A stretch of 64,000 nt of DNA from Pseudodesulfovibrio cashew (GTDB lineage Bacteria > Desulfobacterota > Desulfovibrionia > Desulfovibrionales > Desulfovibrionaceae): contig NZ_CP046400.1 in assembly GCF_009762795.1 (NCBI RefSeq), forward strand, positions 1,651,501 through 1,715,500, in the 5' to 3' direction. The position numbers and the translations under genes were made by a program. The notes beneath the pieces are model-generated. The model made no database searches. It was not told where the DNA came from and was given only the letters and a program-made list of their open reading frames with translations. Shown here in pieces: positions 1 to 8,317 of the stretch (positions are counted from its first letter, which is position 1; every line of letters starts with the position of its first letter).

Positions 1-802
1 TGGTGCCGCCCTCGGCGTCCATGACGATCTTGTAGGCCAGCTCCTCCAGCACGCTCAGCAGGTGCTTGCGCAGCAGGATGTAGTCGTCCTCGGACTCGAT
101 GGCCACGCCGGACCTGCCATTGGACAACGCCAACACGCAGTCGTTGGTTGACATGTCGCCGTCAACGGTGACCCTGTTGATGGTCAGGTTCACGCAGTCG
201 GAGAGCATGGTCTGCCACGCCTCGGCCGAAACGTCCGCGTCGCAGGCGATGAAGGAGAGCATGGTCGCCATGTTCGGGGAGATCATGCCCGCGCCTTTGC
301 ACATGCCTATCAGGCGGACCTCGCCGCCCTTGAGCTCGAAGGAGGCCTCGGCCAGCTTGTGGACCGTGTCCGTGGTCATGATCGCCTTGGCTGTGAGTTC
401 CGGGTCGTCGCCCAGGGACTCGGCCAGTGAGGGCATGACTGCCTCCCACTTGGCCATGTTGAACTGTGCGCCGATGACGCCGGTGGAAGCGGGCAGGATT
501 TCGTCCGCCGGGACGCCCAGCGCCCTGGCGGCCAGGTTCAGGGTCTCACGGCAGTTGGCACGGCCCTCTTCGCCGGTGCAGGCGTTGGCCTGGCCGGAGT
601 TGCCCATGATGGCGGAAATTTTTCGACCGTCGGCCAGCATCTCCTTGCACTGGAGGACCGGCGCGGCCTGGAACTTGTTGGTGGTGAACACGCCCGCGGC
701 CACGGCCGGGGTGTCGCTGACGATGGCCCCGAGGTCGAGCTTGCCTTCGTACTTGAAGGCGGCCCGTGCCGCGGCGAACCGGTATCCCTTGGGTATATTC
801 AT
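1..802 (-). CDS. argJ: ArgJ, bifunctional glutamate N-acetyltransferase (partial, C-terminus off the left edge)
   Basis: ArgJ moves the acetyl group from N-acetylornithine to glutamate in the cyclic arginine pathway; bifunctional forms also use acetyl-CoA. About 267 residues are visible. They include the oxyanion-forming ASTGVIG segment near residues 105-111 and the autocleavage site NMATMLSF, where Thr180 would become the nucleophile and N-terminus of the beta chain. The ATG at 802 is preceded by GGAG at good spacing. An in-frame ATG at 814 is possible but would overlap that ribosome site. The gene is divergent from the permease at 917. Whether it is mono- or bifunctional cannot be told from sequence. 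Confidence 0.95.
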   Translation of the reverse strand, partial: MNIPKGYRFAAARAAFKYEGKLDLGAIVSDTPAVAAGVFTTNKFQAAPVLQCKEMLADGRKISAIMGNSGQANACTGEEGRANCRETLNLAARALGVPADEILPASTGVIGAQFNMAKWEAVMPSLAESLGDDPELTAKAIMTTDTVHKLAEASFELKGGEVRLIGMCKGAGMISPNMATMLSFIACDADVSAEAWQTMLSDCVNLTINRVTVDGDMSTNDCVLALSNGRSGVAIESEDDYILLRKHLLSVLEELAYKIVMDAEGGT

Positions 803-916
803 GTCGTGCTCCATATGGATTTTCGTGATTGAGGCATTGGTGTACCCCAGAGCGGCCCTGCTGAAAAGGGGTAACCGCTTGCCAGCGGTCCAGGGAGGGC
901 GTAGTCAGGTGCGATC

Positions 917-1651
917 ATGGAACCGCTGACAATCGCCTTCGTCTTCGCCACCTTCCTGTTCGCCGCTTTTCTCAAGGGAACCGCAGGGCTCGGTTTCGCC
1001 ACCACCTGCCTCGGGGTCATGGCGGGCTACCTGGACATGCGCCTGGCCATTCCGCTGGTTATCGTTCCGTCCCTGCTCTCCAACGCCCTGGTCATGATCG
1101 ACGCGGGCGGCTTCGTGCGCATCTTCCGCCGCTTTTGGTTCCTGTACGCGGCCACGCTGCCCGGCCTGGCCGTGGGGTTGTGGGTGCTGGGCGGCGGGGA
1201 CACGACCCTGCCCAGGGCCGTGCTCGGCATCTCCATGGTCCTGTACGGCCTCTACGGGCTCTGGGGCGGCAGCTTTTCCCTGCCTTACACCCGGTTTACC
1301 GCCTCGGTCGCGGGCACCCTCACCGGTCTGGTCAACGGCCTGACCGGATCGCAGATCATGCCCATGCTGCCCTACCTCATGTCCCTGAACATCACCAAGG
1401 ACGAGCTGGTTCAGGCCATCAATACCTCGTTTACCATCTCCAGCGTGATCATGCTCGCCGGGCTGGGCCGCATGGGGCTGCTTTCCGCCGAAACCATGAC
1501 CGTGTCGGCGGCGGGCGTCATTCCTGTGGCCGTGGGCATCTGGCTGGGGGGAAAGGTCCGCCGAAAACTGCCGGAAACCGTATTCCGGAAGATCGTTCTC
1601 GGCCTGGTGGCGGTGCTGGGCGCGGCCCTGGTCGTCAAGGCCCTCGGCTGA
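917..1651 (+). CDS. TSUP (TauE/SafE) family membrane permease
   Basis: The 244-residue protein is almost wholly hydrophobic with about seven to eight predicted membrane segments. It has the internal duplication typical of the TauE/SafE group, whose members export or import sulfite, sulfonates and related organic anions. A glycine-rich segment (FLKGTAGLGFA, about residues 18-28) and the LTGLVNGLTG repeat near residue 135 fit the family. The ATG at 917 follows AGGT with seven bases of spacing. No metabolic neighbour indicates the substrate. Sulfite or a sulfonate would suit a sulfate reducer, but that is inference. Confidence 0.85.
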   Translation: MEPLTIAFVFATFLFAAFLKGTAGLGFATTCLGVMAGYLDMRLAIPLVIVPSLLSNALVMIDAGGFVRIFRRFWFLYAATLPGLAVGLWVLGGGDTTLPRAVLGISMVLYGLYGLWGGSFSLPYTRFTASVAGTLTGLVNGLTGSQIMPMLPYLMSLNITKDELVQAINTSFTISSVIMLAGLGRMGLLSAETMTVSAAGVIPVAVGIWLGGKVRRKLPETVFRKIVLGLVAVLGAALVVKALG

Positions 1652-1717
1652 CCTTGCAATTCCCCGGGCGAGCGGGCATATATCCGGGTACGATCCCCGT
1701 TCCATCAAGGAGTTCCC

Positions 1718-2194
1718 ATGCGCCGTAATACTTTGATTCCCGTCCTGGCCGTACTGGCCGCATTCCTGTTCGTCCAGTCCGCACAGGCCGGGCGCGAGTT
1801 GTTTCTTTCAAGCGGACAGAAGGTCTACGTGCCCGTGTATTCGCATGTCTACCAGGGACCCAAGAATCGTCCGTACAATCTTTCGGCTTTGCTCTCCATC
1901 CGCAACGTGGACTCCGAGCACTCCATCACCGTGTCGTATGTGCACTACTACAACGACGACGGAGAATTGGTGAAAAGTTTCTTCAAGGAGCCGGTGGTCA
2001 TCCCGCCCATGGGCACCAAGGAGGTCTACATCCCGGAGCGTGACACTTCCGGCGGGTCCGGCGCCAACTTCACGGTCAAGTGGGAGGGGGGAGCGAAGGT
2101 ATCCACCCCCATCATTCAGGCGGTCATGATCGGCACGGCCTCCACCCAGGGCATCTCCTTCGTCTGCGACGGGGTGGCCATCGAGGAAGACTGA
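1718..2194 (+). CDS. Secreted DUF3124-family protein
   Basis: The 158-residue protein has a clear Sec signal peptide ending at AQA (about residue 24). The mature part is beta-rich and resembles DUF3124, a family of unknown function common in deltaproteobacteria and cyanobacteria. The conserved features visible are the YVPVYSHVY segment near the start of the mature protein and a central IRNVD...YYNDDG region. AAGGAG precedes the ATG. It is monocistronic and ends in a hairpin terminator before a convergent gene. The likely location is the periplasm. No function is claimed. Confidence 0.75.
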   Translation: MRRNTLIPVLAVLAAFLFVQSAQAGRELFLSSGQKVYVPVYSHVYQGPKNRPYNLSALLSIRNVDSEHSITVSYVHYYNDDGELVKSFFKEPVVIPPMGTKEVYIPERDTSGGSGANFTVKWEGGAKVSTPIIQAVMIGTASTQGISFVCDGVAIEED

Positions 2195-2216
2195 GTTCCT
2201 CCGGTTCAAGGAAAAC

Positions 2217-2252
2217 AAGAGGGCCGTTTCCATCTGGAAACGGCCTTCTCTT
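2217..2252 (+). terminator. Hairpin terminator between convergent genes
   Basis: The inverted repeat GGCCGTTTCC-ATCT-GGAAACGGCC (2222-2245) is followed by a pyrimidine-rich TTCTCTTTC tail. It lies between the stop codons of two convergent genes and could serve either one. Confidence 0.75.
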
Positions 2253-2277
2253 TCATTGTCGGTATCGCAACGCCGGA

Positions 2278-2628
2278 TCAGGCGTCGAGCAGCTCCATGA
2301 GCCACTTCTTGATGGGCGGGGTCAGTTCCAGGATGCCCTTGATTCCCTTGATGTCTTCCAGCAGTTCCTTGACCAGCTCGTCCGGGATCTTCTTGGAGCA
2401 AAGCACGGTGGAGCCGTAGTTGTCCATCTTCATCAGCACGACCTTGGGCTCGTCCCAGGTGTCGATGGCGAAGTAGATGGAATACTCGCCGCTCTTGGTC
2501 ACCGGGGACCGCATGGCGTCGCGATAGTTGTTGTTGCCCCATTCCAGGTACAGGGTGACCGCGTCCTCGTGGATCATGTCCCAGTTCACTTCATTCAACC
2601 ACTGCTTGCAGGCATTTTCGTCACTCAT
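2278..2628 (-). CDS. Small conserved cytoplasmic protein, possibly DVU0772-like
   Basis: This 116-residue acidic soluble protein has no signal peptide or membrane segment. The ATG at 2628 is chosen because GGAGGT lies six bases upstream; longer in-frame starts lack a ribosome site. The N-terminus has CKQWLNEVNWDMIHEDAV, then a tyrosine-rich beta-like middle and a C-terminal helix. It resembles small Desulfovibrio-specific proteins that I recall under the DVU0772 label; this is from memory and uncertain. Function unknown. Confidence 0.7.
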   Translation of the reverse strand: MSDENACKQWLNEVNWDMIHEDAVTLYLEWGNNNYRDAMRSPVTKSGEYSIYFAIDTWDEPKVVLMKMDNYGSTVLCSKKIPDELVKELLEDIKGIKGILELTPPIKKWLMELLDA

Positions 2629-2706
2629 ATGGCTACCTCCGGTATTTTTCCATTCTTCCATGATATATAACAACGGAAGCGCTGTTCGTCCAGCATGCGG
2701 GGACAG

Positions 2707-3135
2707 CTAGGGGTCGATGCCCCCGGCCATGTTGTCCCGGACCACGTATACCAGGTAGGCGAAGGCGGCGAGCAGGGCCAGGACCACCGGGTCGCGGGTC
2801 CACAGGGCCCATGCGGCCACGAGGGCCACAAGGAGGACAAAGGCGAAGCGCAGCACCTTGTGTCGGTTCCACGGAGCCGCTGCCCAGTTCTTTTCCCATT
2901 CCACGGCGCGGGCTGCAAGGCGGAACCACCGGTTGTCCGGCGGCGTGGGCAGATCTGGTTCGAAGAAGCCGGCCCCGGCCACGATGAGCGAGGCGGCGAA
3001 AAGCAACGGGCTGTGCGCAAGCAGGGTGAGGGCGAAACCGGCCAGCGCCGCAGTGTGCAGGGTCCAGTTCCATGGCAGGCGATGGCGTTTTACGGCCAGG
3101 TCGAAAATCTCGGACGGGGTGGCTGTCATGGTCAT
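2707..3135 (-). CDS. Hypothetical membrane protein
   Basis: This 142-residue protein has two hydrophobic hairpins, about residues 28-58 and 98-132, giving perhaps four membrane segments. A charged, tryptophan-rich stretch ([27 protein letters not shown]) separates them. I do not recognise the family. The ATG at 3135 has only a weak ribosome site (AAGCGGAT); the ATG at 3129 is an alternative. Divergent from the CinA-type gene. Confidence 0.65.
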   Translation of the reverse strand: MTMTATPSEIFDLAVKRHRLPWNWTLHTAALAGFALTLLAHSPLLFAASLIVAGAGFFEPDLPTPPDNRWFRLAARAVEWEKNWAAAPWNRHKVLRFAFVLLVALVAAWALWTRDPVVLALLAAFAYLVYVVRDNMAGGIDP

Positions 3136-3205
3136 ATTCTATCCGCTTGAAGCTGCGCATTGCAACCGGCAAGGGGATTTTGTAGAACCATTGCCGGAGG
3201 AATAC

Positions 3206-3691
3206 ATGGATACCAATCTCATCAGCCGCGCCATCGCCGAACTCGGCGAATGCCTGCGCGCTCACGGCAACATGCTCGCCACGGCCGAGTCCTGCACCGG
3301 CGGGCTCCTTTCCAGCACCCTGACGGACGTTCCCGGCAGCTCCGAGTGGTTCGCCGGAGGCATCGTGGCCTACGCCTACGAAGTGAAAACCAAACTGCTC
3401 GGCGTGCCCAAGGAAATGCTGGAAGAGCACGGCGCGGTATCGGAACCCGTGGTGCGGGCCATGGCCGAAACCGTGCTCAAGACAGTGGGCGCGGATGTGT
3501 CCGTGGCCATATCCGGCATTGCCGGTCCCGGCGGAGGCACCCCTGATAAACCCGTGGGCACGGTCTGGATGGCCTGGGCCTGGGCAGGCGGCGTGCGCGC
3601 CAAATGCTATACTTTCAGCGGCGACCGCGCGTCGGTAAAGGGCCAGTCGGTCATGGCCGCCGTCAACGGACTGCTGTCCGTGGCGCGGTAG
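3206..3691 (+). CDS. pncC: CinA C-terminal domain protein (nicotinamide-nucleotide amidase, PncC type)
   Basis: This 161-residue protein matches the stand-alone CinA C-terminal domain. That enzyme hydrolyses nicotinamide mononucleotide to nicotinate mononucleotide in pyridine-nucleotide salvage. The hallmark ATAESCTGG (residues 25-33), the [13 protein letters not shown] region and SGIAGPGG are all present. The ATG at 3206 is set by GGAGG at 3196-3200; the longer upstream reading frame lies antisense to the preceding gene. The N-terminal molybdopterin-like domain of full CinA is absent. The 3' end overlaps the convergent thpR gene by 29 bp. Confidence 0.9.
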   Translation: MDTNLISRAIAELGECLRAHGNMLATAESCTGGLLSSTLTDVPGSSEWFAGGIVAYAYEVKTKLLGVPKEMLEEHGAVSEPVVRAMAETVLKTVGADVSVAISGIAGPGGGTPDKPVGTVWMAWAWAGGVRAKCYTFSGDRASVKGQSVMAAVNGLLSVAR

Positions 3692-4262
3692 GCCTGGATA
3701 CTGGCGCCTCGGGAGGGCCGAGGGGGAATTCCTCCAGGGCGGTGTAGCTGGCTCCCTCTTCGGAAAGCTCGCTCTGCCACAGGGTGAACCTGTCCACCGT
3801 GAAGCTCGGCCAGACGCCCCTGCACAGGAGCAGGGCGGATTCCCAGTCGTCGTTGCGGTTTTCCTTGATCCGGCCCAGCGTGATGTGGCTGGTGAAGGGC
3901 TGCTCTTCCGGCGCGAAGCCGATGGGCGTGATGGCCGCCGTGACGGATGCCGCCAGGTCGGCGCACGCCCGCGCTCCCTTCATGATGCCCGTCCACAGGA
4001 CGCGCGGTTTTTTCGCATTGGGGAAATAGCCGCAGCCTCCCGCCCGGAGCGAAAACGAAGGATAGCCCACGGTGGACAGGAGCGTCTTGACCCTGGGGAG
4101 GGCCTCTTTGTCCACATGGCCGAGAAAGGCGAGGGTGATGTGCGCGTTGCCGCGCGGGGTCCACTTGATCCGGGAGGCCAGCTTCCGGTCGAGGAGCCTG
4201 GCCAGTTTTTCCGCTTTGTCGTGATAGGATTCCGGCAGCGGAATGCCGATGAAGAGTCGCAT
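3663..4262 (-). CDS. thpR: RNA 2',3'-cyclic phosphodiesterase (2H family)
   Basis: The 199-residue protein carries the two HxT motifs of the 2H phosphoesterase fold, HITL at residues 41-44 and HITL at 126-129. It matches the LigT/ThpR family, which opens 2',3'-cyclic phosphates on RNA ends. The ATG at 4262 has GGAGG nine bases upstream. It lies downstream of rdgB and the histidine kinase on the same strand, probably in one transcript. The proline-rich last 20 residues overlap the convergent pncC gene and look unconserved. Confidence 0.9.
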   Translation of the reverse strand: MRLFIGIPLPESYHDKAEKLARLLDRKLASRIKWTPRGNAHITLAFLGHVDKEALPRVKTLLSTVGYPSFSLRAGGCGYFPNAKKPRVLWTGIMKGARACADLAASVTAAITPIGFAPEEQPFTSHITLGRIKENRNDDWESALLLCRGVWPSFTVDRFTLWQSELSEEGASYTALEEFPLGPPEAPVSRPTAPRTAVR

Positions 4263-4362
4263 GGTGTAGTTCCTCCGCATTGGGGTGCGGGAGCGGGAAG
4301 ACCGTGAACGGGAAATCGCCGGAGTGGGATTCGCGTTGTATGCACCTAGTCGGGAAAGAGTT

Positions 4363-4971
4363 TTATGCCGTTGCCTTTTTCCAGAAGTCCGGCCACAGCT
4401 CCAGGAGCTTCTTCATGGCCTTGCCCCGGTGGGAGCGTCCGTTCTTGACCTCCGGGTCCAGCTCGGCCACGTGACAGCCCAGTTCCGGGTCGATGACGAT
4501 GACGTCGTAACCGAAGCCGCCCTTGCCCTTATACCCGTGGCCCACCAGGATTTCGTATGCGCCGTCGGTGTCGATCTCGGCCCCGTTGGGTGCGGAGGCG
4601 GCCATGACGCAGCGGTAGCGGCCGGTGCGTTTTTCTTCAGGCACATCCTTCATCTCGGCTAGCATCTTCTCGTTGTTGGCGTGGTCGTCGCATTCTTCTC
4701 CGGCATAGCGCGCGGAATAGACGCCGGGGCGTCCGTCCAGGGCGTCGATTTCGATGCCGGAATCGTCGGCCACGGCCACCAAGCCTGTCTTCCGGGCCAC
4801 GGTGCGCGCCTTGATGAACGCGTTTTCCTTGAAGGTCTCGCCGGTCTCGGGGATTTCGCCGATCTCAGGGAATTCAGCCAGGGACTTCACAGTCACGCCG
4901 AAGGGCTCCAGCATGACGGACAGTTCCCGGATCTTTCCCTTGTTGTTGGTCGCAAGGACAATGGTATCCAT
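4363..4971 (-). CDS. rdgB: XTP/dITP diphosphatase (RdgB/HAM1 family)
   Basis: RdgB hydrolyses dITP, XTP and ITP to monophosphates and so keeps deaminated purines out of DNA and RNA. The 202-residue protein has the full family pattern: TNNKGKIRE at residues 8-16, the metal-binding DDSG at 69-72, KGKGGFGYD near 147 and SHRGKAM near 184. Its length is normal for the family. It sits between the histidine kinase and thpR on the minus strand with gaps of about 100 bp on each side. Confidence 0.95.
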   Translation of the reverse strand: MDTIVLATNNKGKIRELSVMLEPFGVTVKSLAEFPEIGEIPETGETFKENAFIKARTVARKTGLVAVADDSGIEIDALDGRPGVYSARYAGEECDDHANNEKMLAEMKDVPEEKRTGRYRCVMAASAPNGAEIDTDGAYEILVGHGYKGKGGFGYDVIVIDPELGCHVAELDPEVKNGRSHRGKAMKKLLELWPDFWKKATA

Positions 4972-5075
4972 TGTAACGTCTCGTTCTGAAAGGGTTTATG
5001 TAAAAACACATATTGCGAAAGCCCAAGGCACAACGGCTCTCGGGGCGCTCCGCAGCTTCATGTTGAGGGAATTAC

Positions 5076-6557
5076 TTACTCGGAGTCGGGCGCTTCCGCA
5101 ACCGCAAGCAGGGGAGGAAGGGTCAGGGTGATGGTTGTGCCCGCCCCGACCTTGCTGGCCAGGTCCAGGCTGCCGCCGATCTCGTCGACGATCATCCGCG
5201 TCTGGGCCAGACCCAGTCCGGAGCCCTTGTCCTTGGTGGAGAAGAACGGGCTGAAAATCTTGTCCCTGATCTCCGGCGGGATGCCGTGCCCCGTGTCCGC
5301 CACGGAGAGGGATACACCGTCCGGGACCCGGGCTACGGCGATGCGCAGCTCGCCGCCGTCTTCCATGGCCTCCAGGCTGTTCTTGACCATGTTGCTCAGG
5401 CATTGCTTGATCAGGTCGGGGTTGGCTTTGACCAGCGGCATGTCCGGCGGCAGGTCCAGCTCGGCCCGGACGTTCTGGTTCTGGCAGGGCAGGGCCATGA
5501 CGTCCATGGTCTCGCGCGCCACTATGGCCAGGTCCACCTCGGCGACCTCCACCCCGGCCGGGCGAGTGAAGCGCATCAGGCTGTTGAGGACCTGCTCCAG
5601 CCGCCGGGCTTCATCCAGGATGATCCCGAGCTTGGAGCGCACCCGCGTGTCCAGGTCGGGTTCGCGCATGAGCGAATTGGCGAAGCCGCTGATAGTGAAG
5701 AGCGGGTTGCGGATTTCATGGGCCATATAAGTGGAGAGTTCGCCGATGGAGGCGAGCCGCTCGGCCTGTTGGAGACGGTTCTCGATGGAGGCGCGGCGGG
5801 TGATGTCCCTGCGGACGGCCACCACGTGGCTGACTTCCTTGTCCTCGTCCTGCACCGGGTGGGTGTAAACGCGAAAATACTGCACCCGACCGTCGCCGTT
5901 GATCGCCGTGGTCACGGTTTCGGATGGCTGGCCGGTGCGCATTGTGGCCGCGAAAGGATCGCCGTCCCCGCCGCACTTCGGGTTGGCGGACTGGAGAAAG
6001 AGGTCGCAATAGGGCTGTCCGATGATCGTTTTCTTGGTCAGGCCGGTTCGCATCAGGACGGTCTGGTTGGCGTCGAGGACCATGCCCTTCCTGTCCAGGA
6101 ACAGGATTTCATGCTCCATCTGGTCTATTATCGTCTTGAGCATGTTCTGGGTGTGGAGCAGGTCGAGCTTGCAGGCCACCCAGATCTTGTTTTCGGTCAG
6201 CAGGTTGATAAAAAAGTTGGCCGCGCCACGCTCCACGAGGACGACGGAGGGGGGAAGGTAGGTGCGCAATTCGTGGACCAGGGCCTTGCGCCCGGTGGCC
6301 TCGATGATCATGTTGATCTCCGGGTGGCTGTCGAGCATGGCCTTGTAGCCCGCGTAGGTGGGTATGGTCCGGTCGCCGTCGTGGGCCTCGGGCAGCACGG
6401 TCTCGCCGGGAAGGGCCGCCGCCACGATGCCGATCTCCTTGCGGAGTTCCTCGTTGGAACGGTCCCGGAACATCTCCCAGAACGTCAGCAGCGCGGGGAT
6501 GTCCCCGATGACGCCGATGGCGAACCGTTTGTTCTGGTTGTACGTTGCGCTGAGCAA
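5076..6557 (-). CDS. PAS histidine kinase with N-terminal Rossmann-like domain
   Basis: The 493-residue protein has no membrane segment. Residues 10-120 (FAIGVIGD... through IIEATGR... to LVERGAANFF) read like an alternating alpha/beta nucleotide- or CoA-binding fold. A PAS domain follows at about 143-255. Then come the HisKA helix with phospho-acceptor His280 in YMAHEIRNPLF and an HATPase_c domain with the N box, DTGHGIP and GSGLGL. The TTG start at 6557 is supported by GGAGG five bases upstream. No response regulator is adjacent. The kinase is probably a cytosolic sensor of a small ligand; the ligand is unknown. Confidence 0.88.
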   Translation of the reverse strand: MLSATYNQNKRFAIGVIGDIPALLTFWEMFRDRSNEELRKEIGIVAAALPGETVLPEAHDGDRTIPTYAGYKAMLDSHPEINMIIEATGRKALVHELRTYLPPSVVLVERGAANFFINLLTENKIWVACKLDLLHTQNMLKTIIDQMEHEILFLDRKGMVLDANQTVLMRTGLTKKTIIGQPYCDLFLQSANPKCGGDGDPFAATMRTGQPSETVTTAINGDGRVQYFRVYTHPVQDEDKEVSHVVAVRRDITRRASIENRLQQAERLASIGELSTYMAHEIRNPLFTISGFANSLMREPDLDTRVRSKLGIILDEARRLEQVLNSLMRFTRPAGVEVAEVDLAIVARETMDVMALPCQNQNVRAELDLPPDMPLVKANPDLIKQCLSNMVKNSLEAMEDGGELRIAVARVPDGVSLSVADTGHGIPPEIRDKIFSPFFSTKDKGSGLGLAQTRMIVDEIGGSLDLASKVGAGTTITLTLPPLLAVAEAPDSE

Positions 6558-6659
6558 GTTGACCTCCTGCCTGGCCGTGGTGCACTCTCCACCCGGGGCG
6601 GAGAGAAATCCCTGCCCATGAACCTAATCCATTTGTCCGTTCATATCAAAGGAAATGCC

Positions 6660-7985
6660 ATGCCTCATTCTTCCGATCCCGTCCGCGTCTACACCGTCAG
6701 CCTCGGTTGCCCCAAAAACCGGGTGGATACCGAGCGGTTGCTCGGAACCCTGGGTGAGGCCATGGTCCCGGCCGAGACCGTTGACGGGGCCGACCTGGCC
6801 CTGATCAACACCTGCGGTTTCATCCAGCCCGCCGTGGAGGAATCGGTCGCCGCCATCCTGGACGCCGTGCGCGAGGCTGACGAGGCCGCCGAAGGCCATG
6901 GAATCCGTCCCCTGGTGGCCGTGGCCGGGTGCCTGGTCTCGCGCTACGCCGAGGACCTCAAGAGCGAACTGCCCGAGGTGGACCTCTGGCTCAATACCGA
7001 GGAGATCGGCCTGTGGCCCGGTATGGTCAAGGCCGCTCTGGGCGTCGGCGTGGAAGAGGACACCCCCCGCCGTCTCTCCACCGGTCCGGGACACGCCTAT
7101 CTGAAAATTTCCGAGGGATGCTCCCACGACTGCCGCTTCTGCACCATCCCCTCCATCCGGGGGCCGCACGTGAGCTGGCCCGTGGACGTGCTGCTCAAGG
7201 AGGCCGCCGAGCTCGCCCGGGCCGTGCCCGAGATCGTGGTCGTGGGCCAGGACTCCACGGCCTACGGCTCCGACCTGGGCGGGGACAACGATCTGGTCCA
7301 TCTGGTCGGCGGACTGGCGAAAATCCCGGATCTGCAATGGCTGCGGCTCATGTATCTCTATCCCGCCGGGCTGACCGAGTCCCTGCTCGGGTTCCTGCGC
7401 GACGTGGGCGCGCCGTTCCTGCCCTATTTCGACATCCCGCTCCAGCACGCCCACCCCGATGTGCTCGGGGCCATGGGCCGCCCCTTTGCCCGCAACCCGG
7501 AAAAGGTCATCGACCGCGTCCGTCGTTTCTTCCCGGAGGCGGCCCTGCGCACCACCATCATCGTTGGCTACCCCGGCGAGACCGACGCCCACTTCGAGCA
7601 CCTGATGCGCTTCGTGGAAAAAACCCGCTTCCATCACCTCGGCGTGTTCCCGTATTGGCCGGAAGAGGGCACGCCCGCCGCGGTCATGGACAACCAGGTG
7701 CCGGACCACGTGAAGGAGGAACGCCGGGACGCGCTCATGGCCCTGCAGGCCGACATCAGCCGCGAGATCATGGAAAGCTACGTGGGCGAGATCCTGCCCG
7801 TGCTCATCGAACGCCCCTCGCCCGAATGGCCCGGACTCTACGAAGGCCGCGCCTGGTTCCAGGCCCCGGAGGTGGACGGCGTCACCTACGTCAGCGCGCC
7901 GCCCGAGACCGGATTGACGCCCGGCACCATCATTGAAGTGGAGATCGAAGGCGCGGACACCTACGACTTGTCAGGGCTGGCTTAG
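6660..7985 (+). CDS. rimO: Ribosomal protein S12 methylthiotransferase RimO
   Basis: RimO is a radical-SAM enzyme with two [4Fe-4S] clusters that adds a methylthio group to the conserved Asp of ribosomal protein S12. The 441-residue protein has the N-terminal UPF0004 cysteines (Cys17, Cys52, Cys91), the radical SAM motif CSHDCRFC (Cys154, 158, 161) and a C-terminal TRAM-like domain. SLGCPKNRVD and the IPSIRG tail after the motif favour RimO over MiaB. The ATG at 6660 has AAAGGA six bases upstream. The reading frame stays open far upstream, but that part is antisense to the kinase. Confidence 0.95.
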   Translation: MPHSSDPVRVYTVSLGCPKNRVDTERLLGTLGEAMVPAETVDGADLALINTCGFIQPAVEESVAAILDAVREADEAAEGHGIRPLVAVAGCLVSRYAEDLKSELPEVDLWLNTEEIGLWPGMVKAALGVGVEEDTPRRLSTGPGHAYLKISEGCSHDCRFCTIPSIRGPHVSWPVDVLLKEAAELARAVPEIVVVGQDSTAYGSDLGGDNDLVHLVGGLAKIPDLQWLRLMYLYPAGLTESLLGFLRDVGAPFLPYFDIPLQHAHPDVLGAMGRPFARNPEKVIDRVRRFFPEAALRTTIIVGYPGETDAHFEHLMRFVEKTRFHHLGVFPYWPEEGTPAAVMDNQVPDHVKEERRDALMALQADISREIMESYVGEILPVLIERPSPEWPGLYEGRAWFQAPEVDGVTYVSAPPETGLTPGTIIEVEIEGADTYDLSGLA

Positions 7986-8317
7986 CTTAGGCTAGTCCTT
8001 GATAGGGGGGGGGGCGGTTGCTCGCAACGGGCTGCCATGGGATGCGCCTTTCAAAGAGAACGAGGGTTCGGCATTTCCATCCCCAAAAGCAGGCATGAAT
8101 TGGAGGGGGGCAGACCTCATGCCGCCACTTCAACGCGCCGTCGTAATTCTGCTCGACCGGACGGGGTGAGTCTGGCATTTTGGTGAATGGTTGTTTGTAG
8201 GCTGTCTGCCGGTTGAGATCGGGCAATCCCGACTTGCGCCAGTCAGAGGTGAGCGGGCAACCTCCCGGCACTGCCCAGTCGGCGCAAAAACGCGCTGTCT
8301 CATTGCACCCGGACACG
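7986..8317. other. Intergenic gap with a ten-G run
   Basis: I see no convincing gene, tRNA or terminator in these 332 bases. A run of ten G residues lies near 8007-8016. A minus-strand open frame here has no family resemblance and no ribosome site. Confidence 0.5.

Noticed and set aside
5286..6659. Open frame running upstream of rimO, giving a protein of about 900 residues
   Set aside because: The upstream part is antisense to the histidine kinase and shows no family features; a ribosome site and the RimO N-terminus fix the start at 6660.
8007..8016. Ten-G run as a phase-variable switch
   Set aside because: It lies outside any gene and not between recognisable promoter elements.
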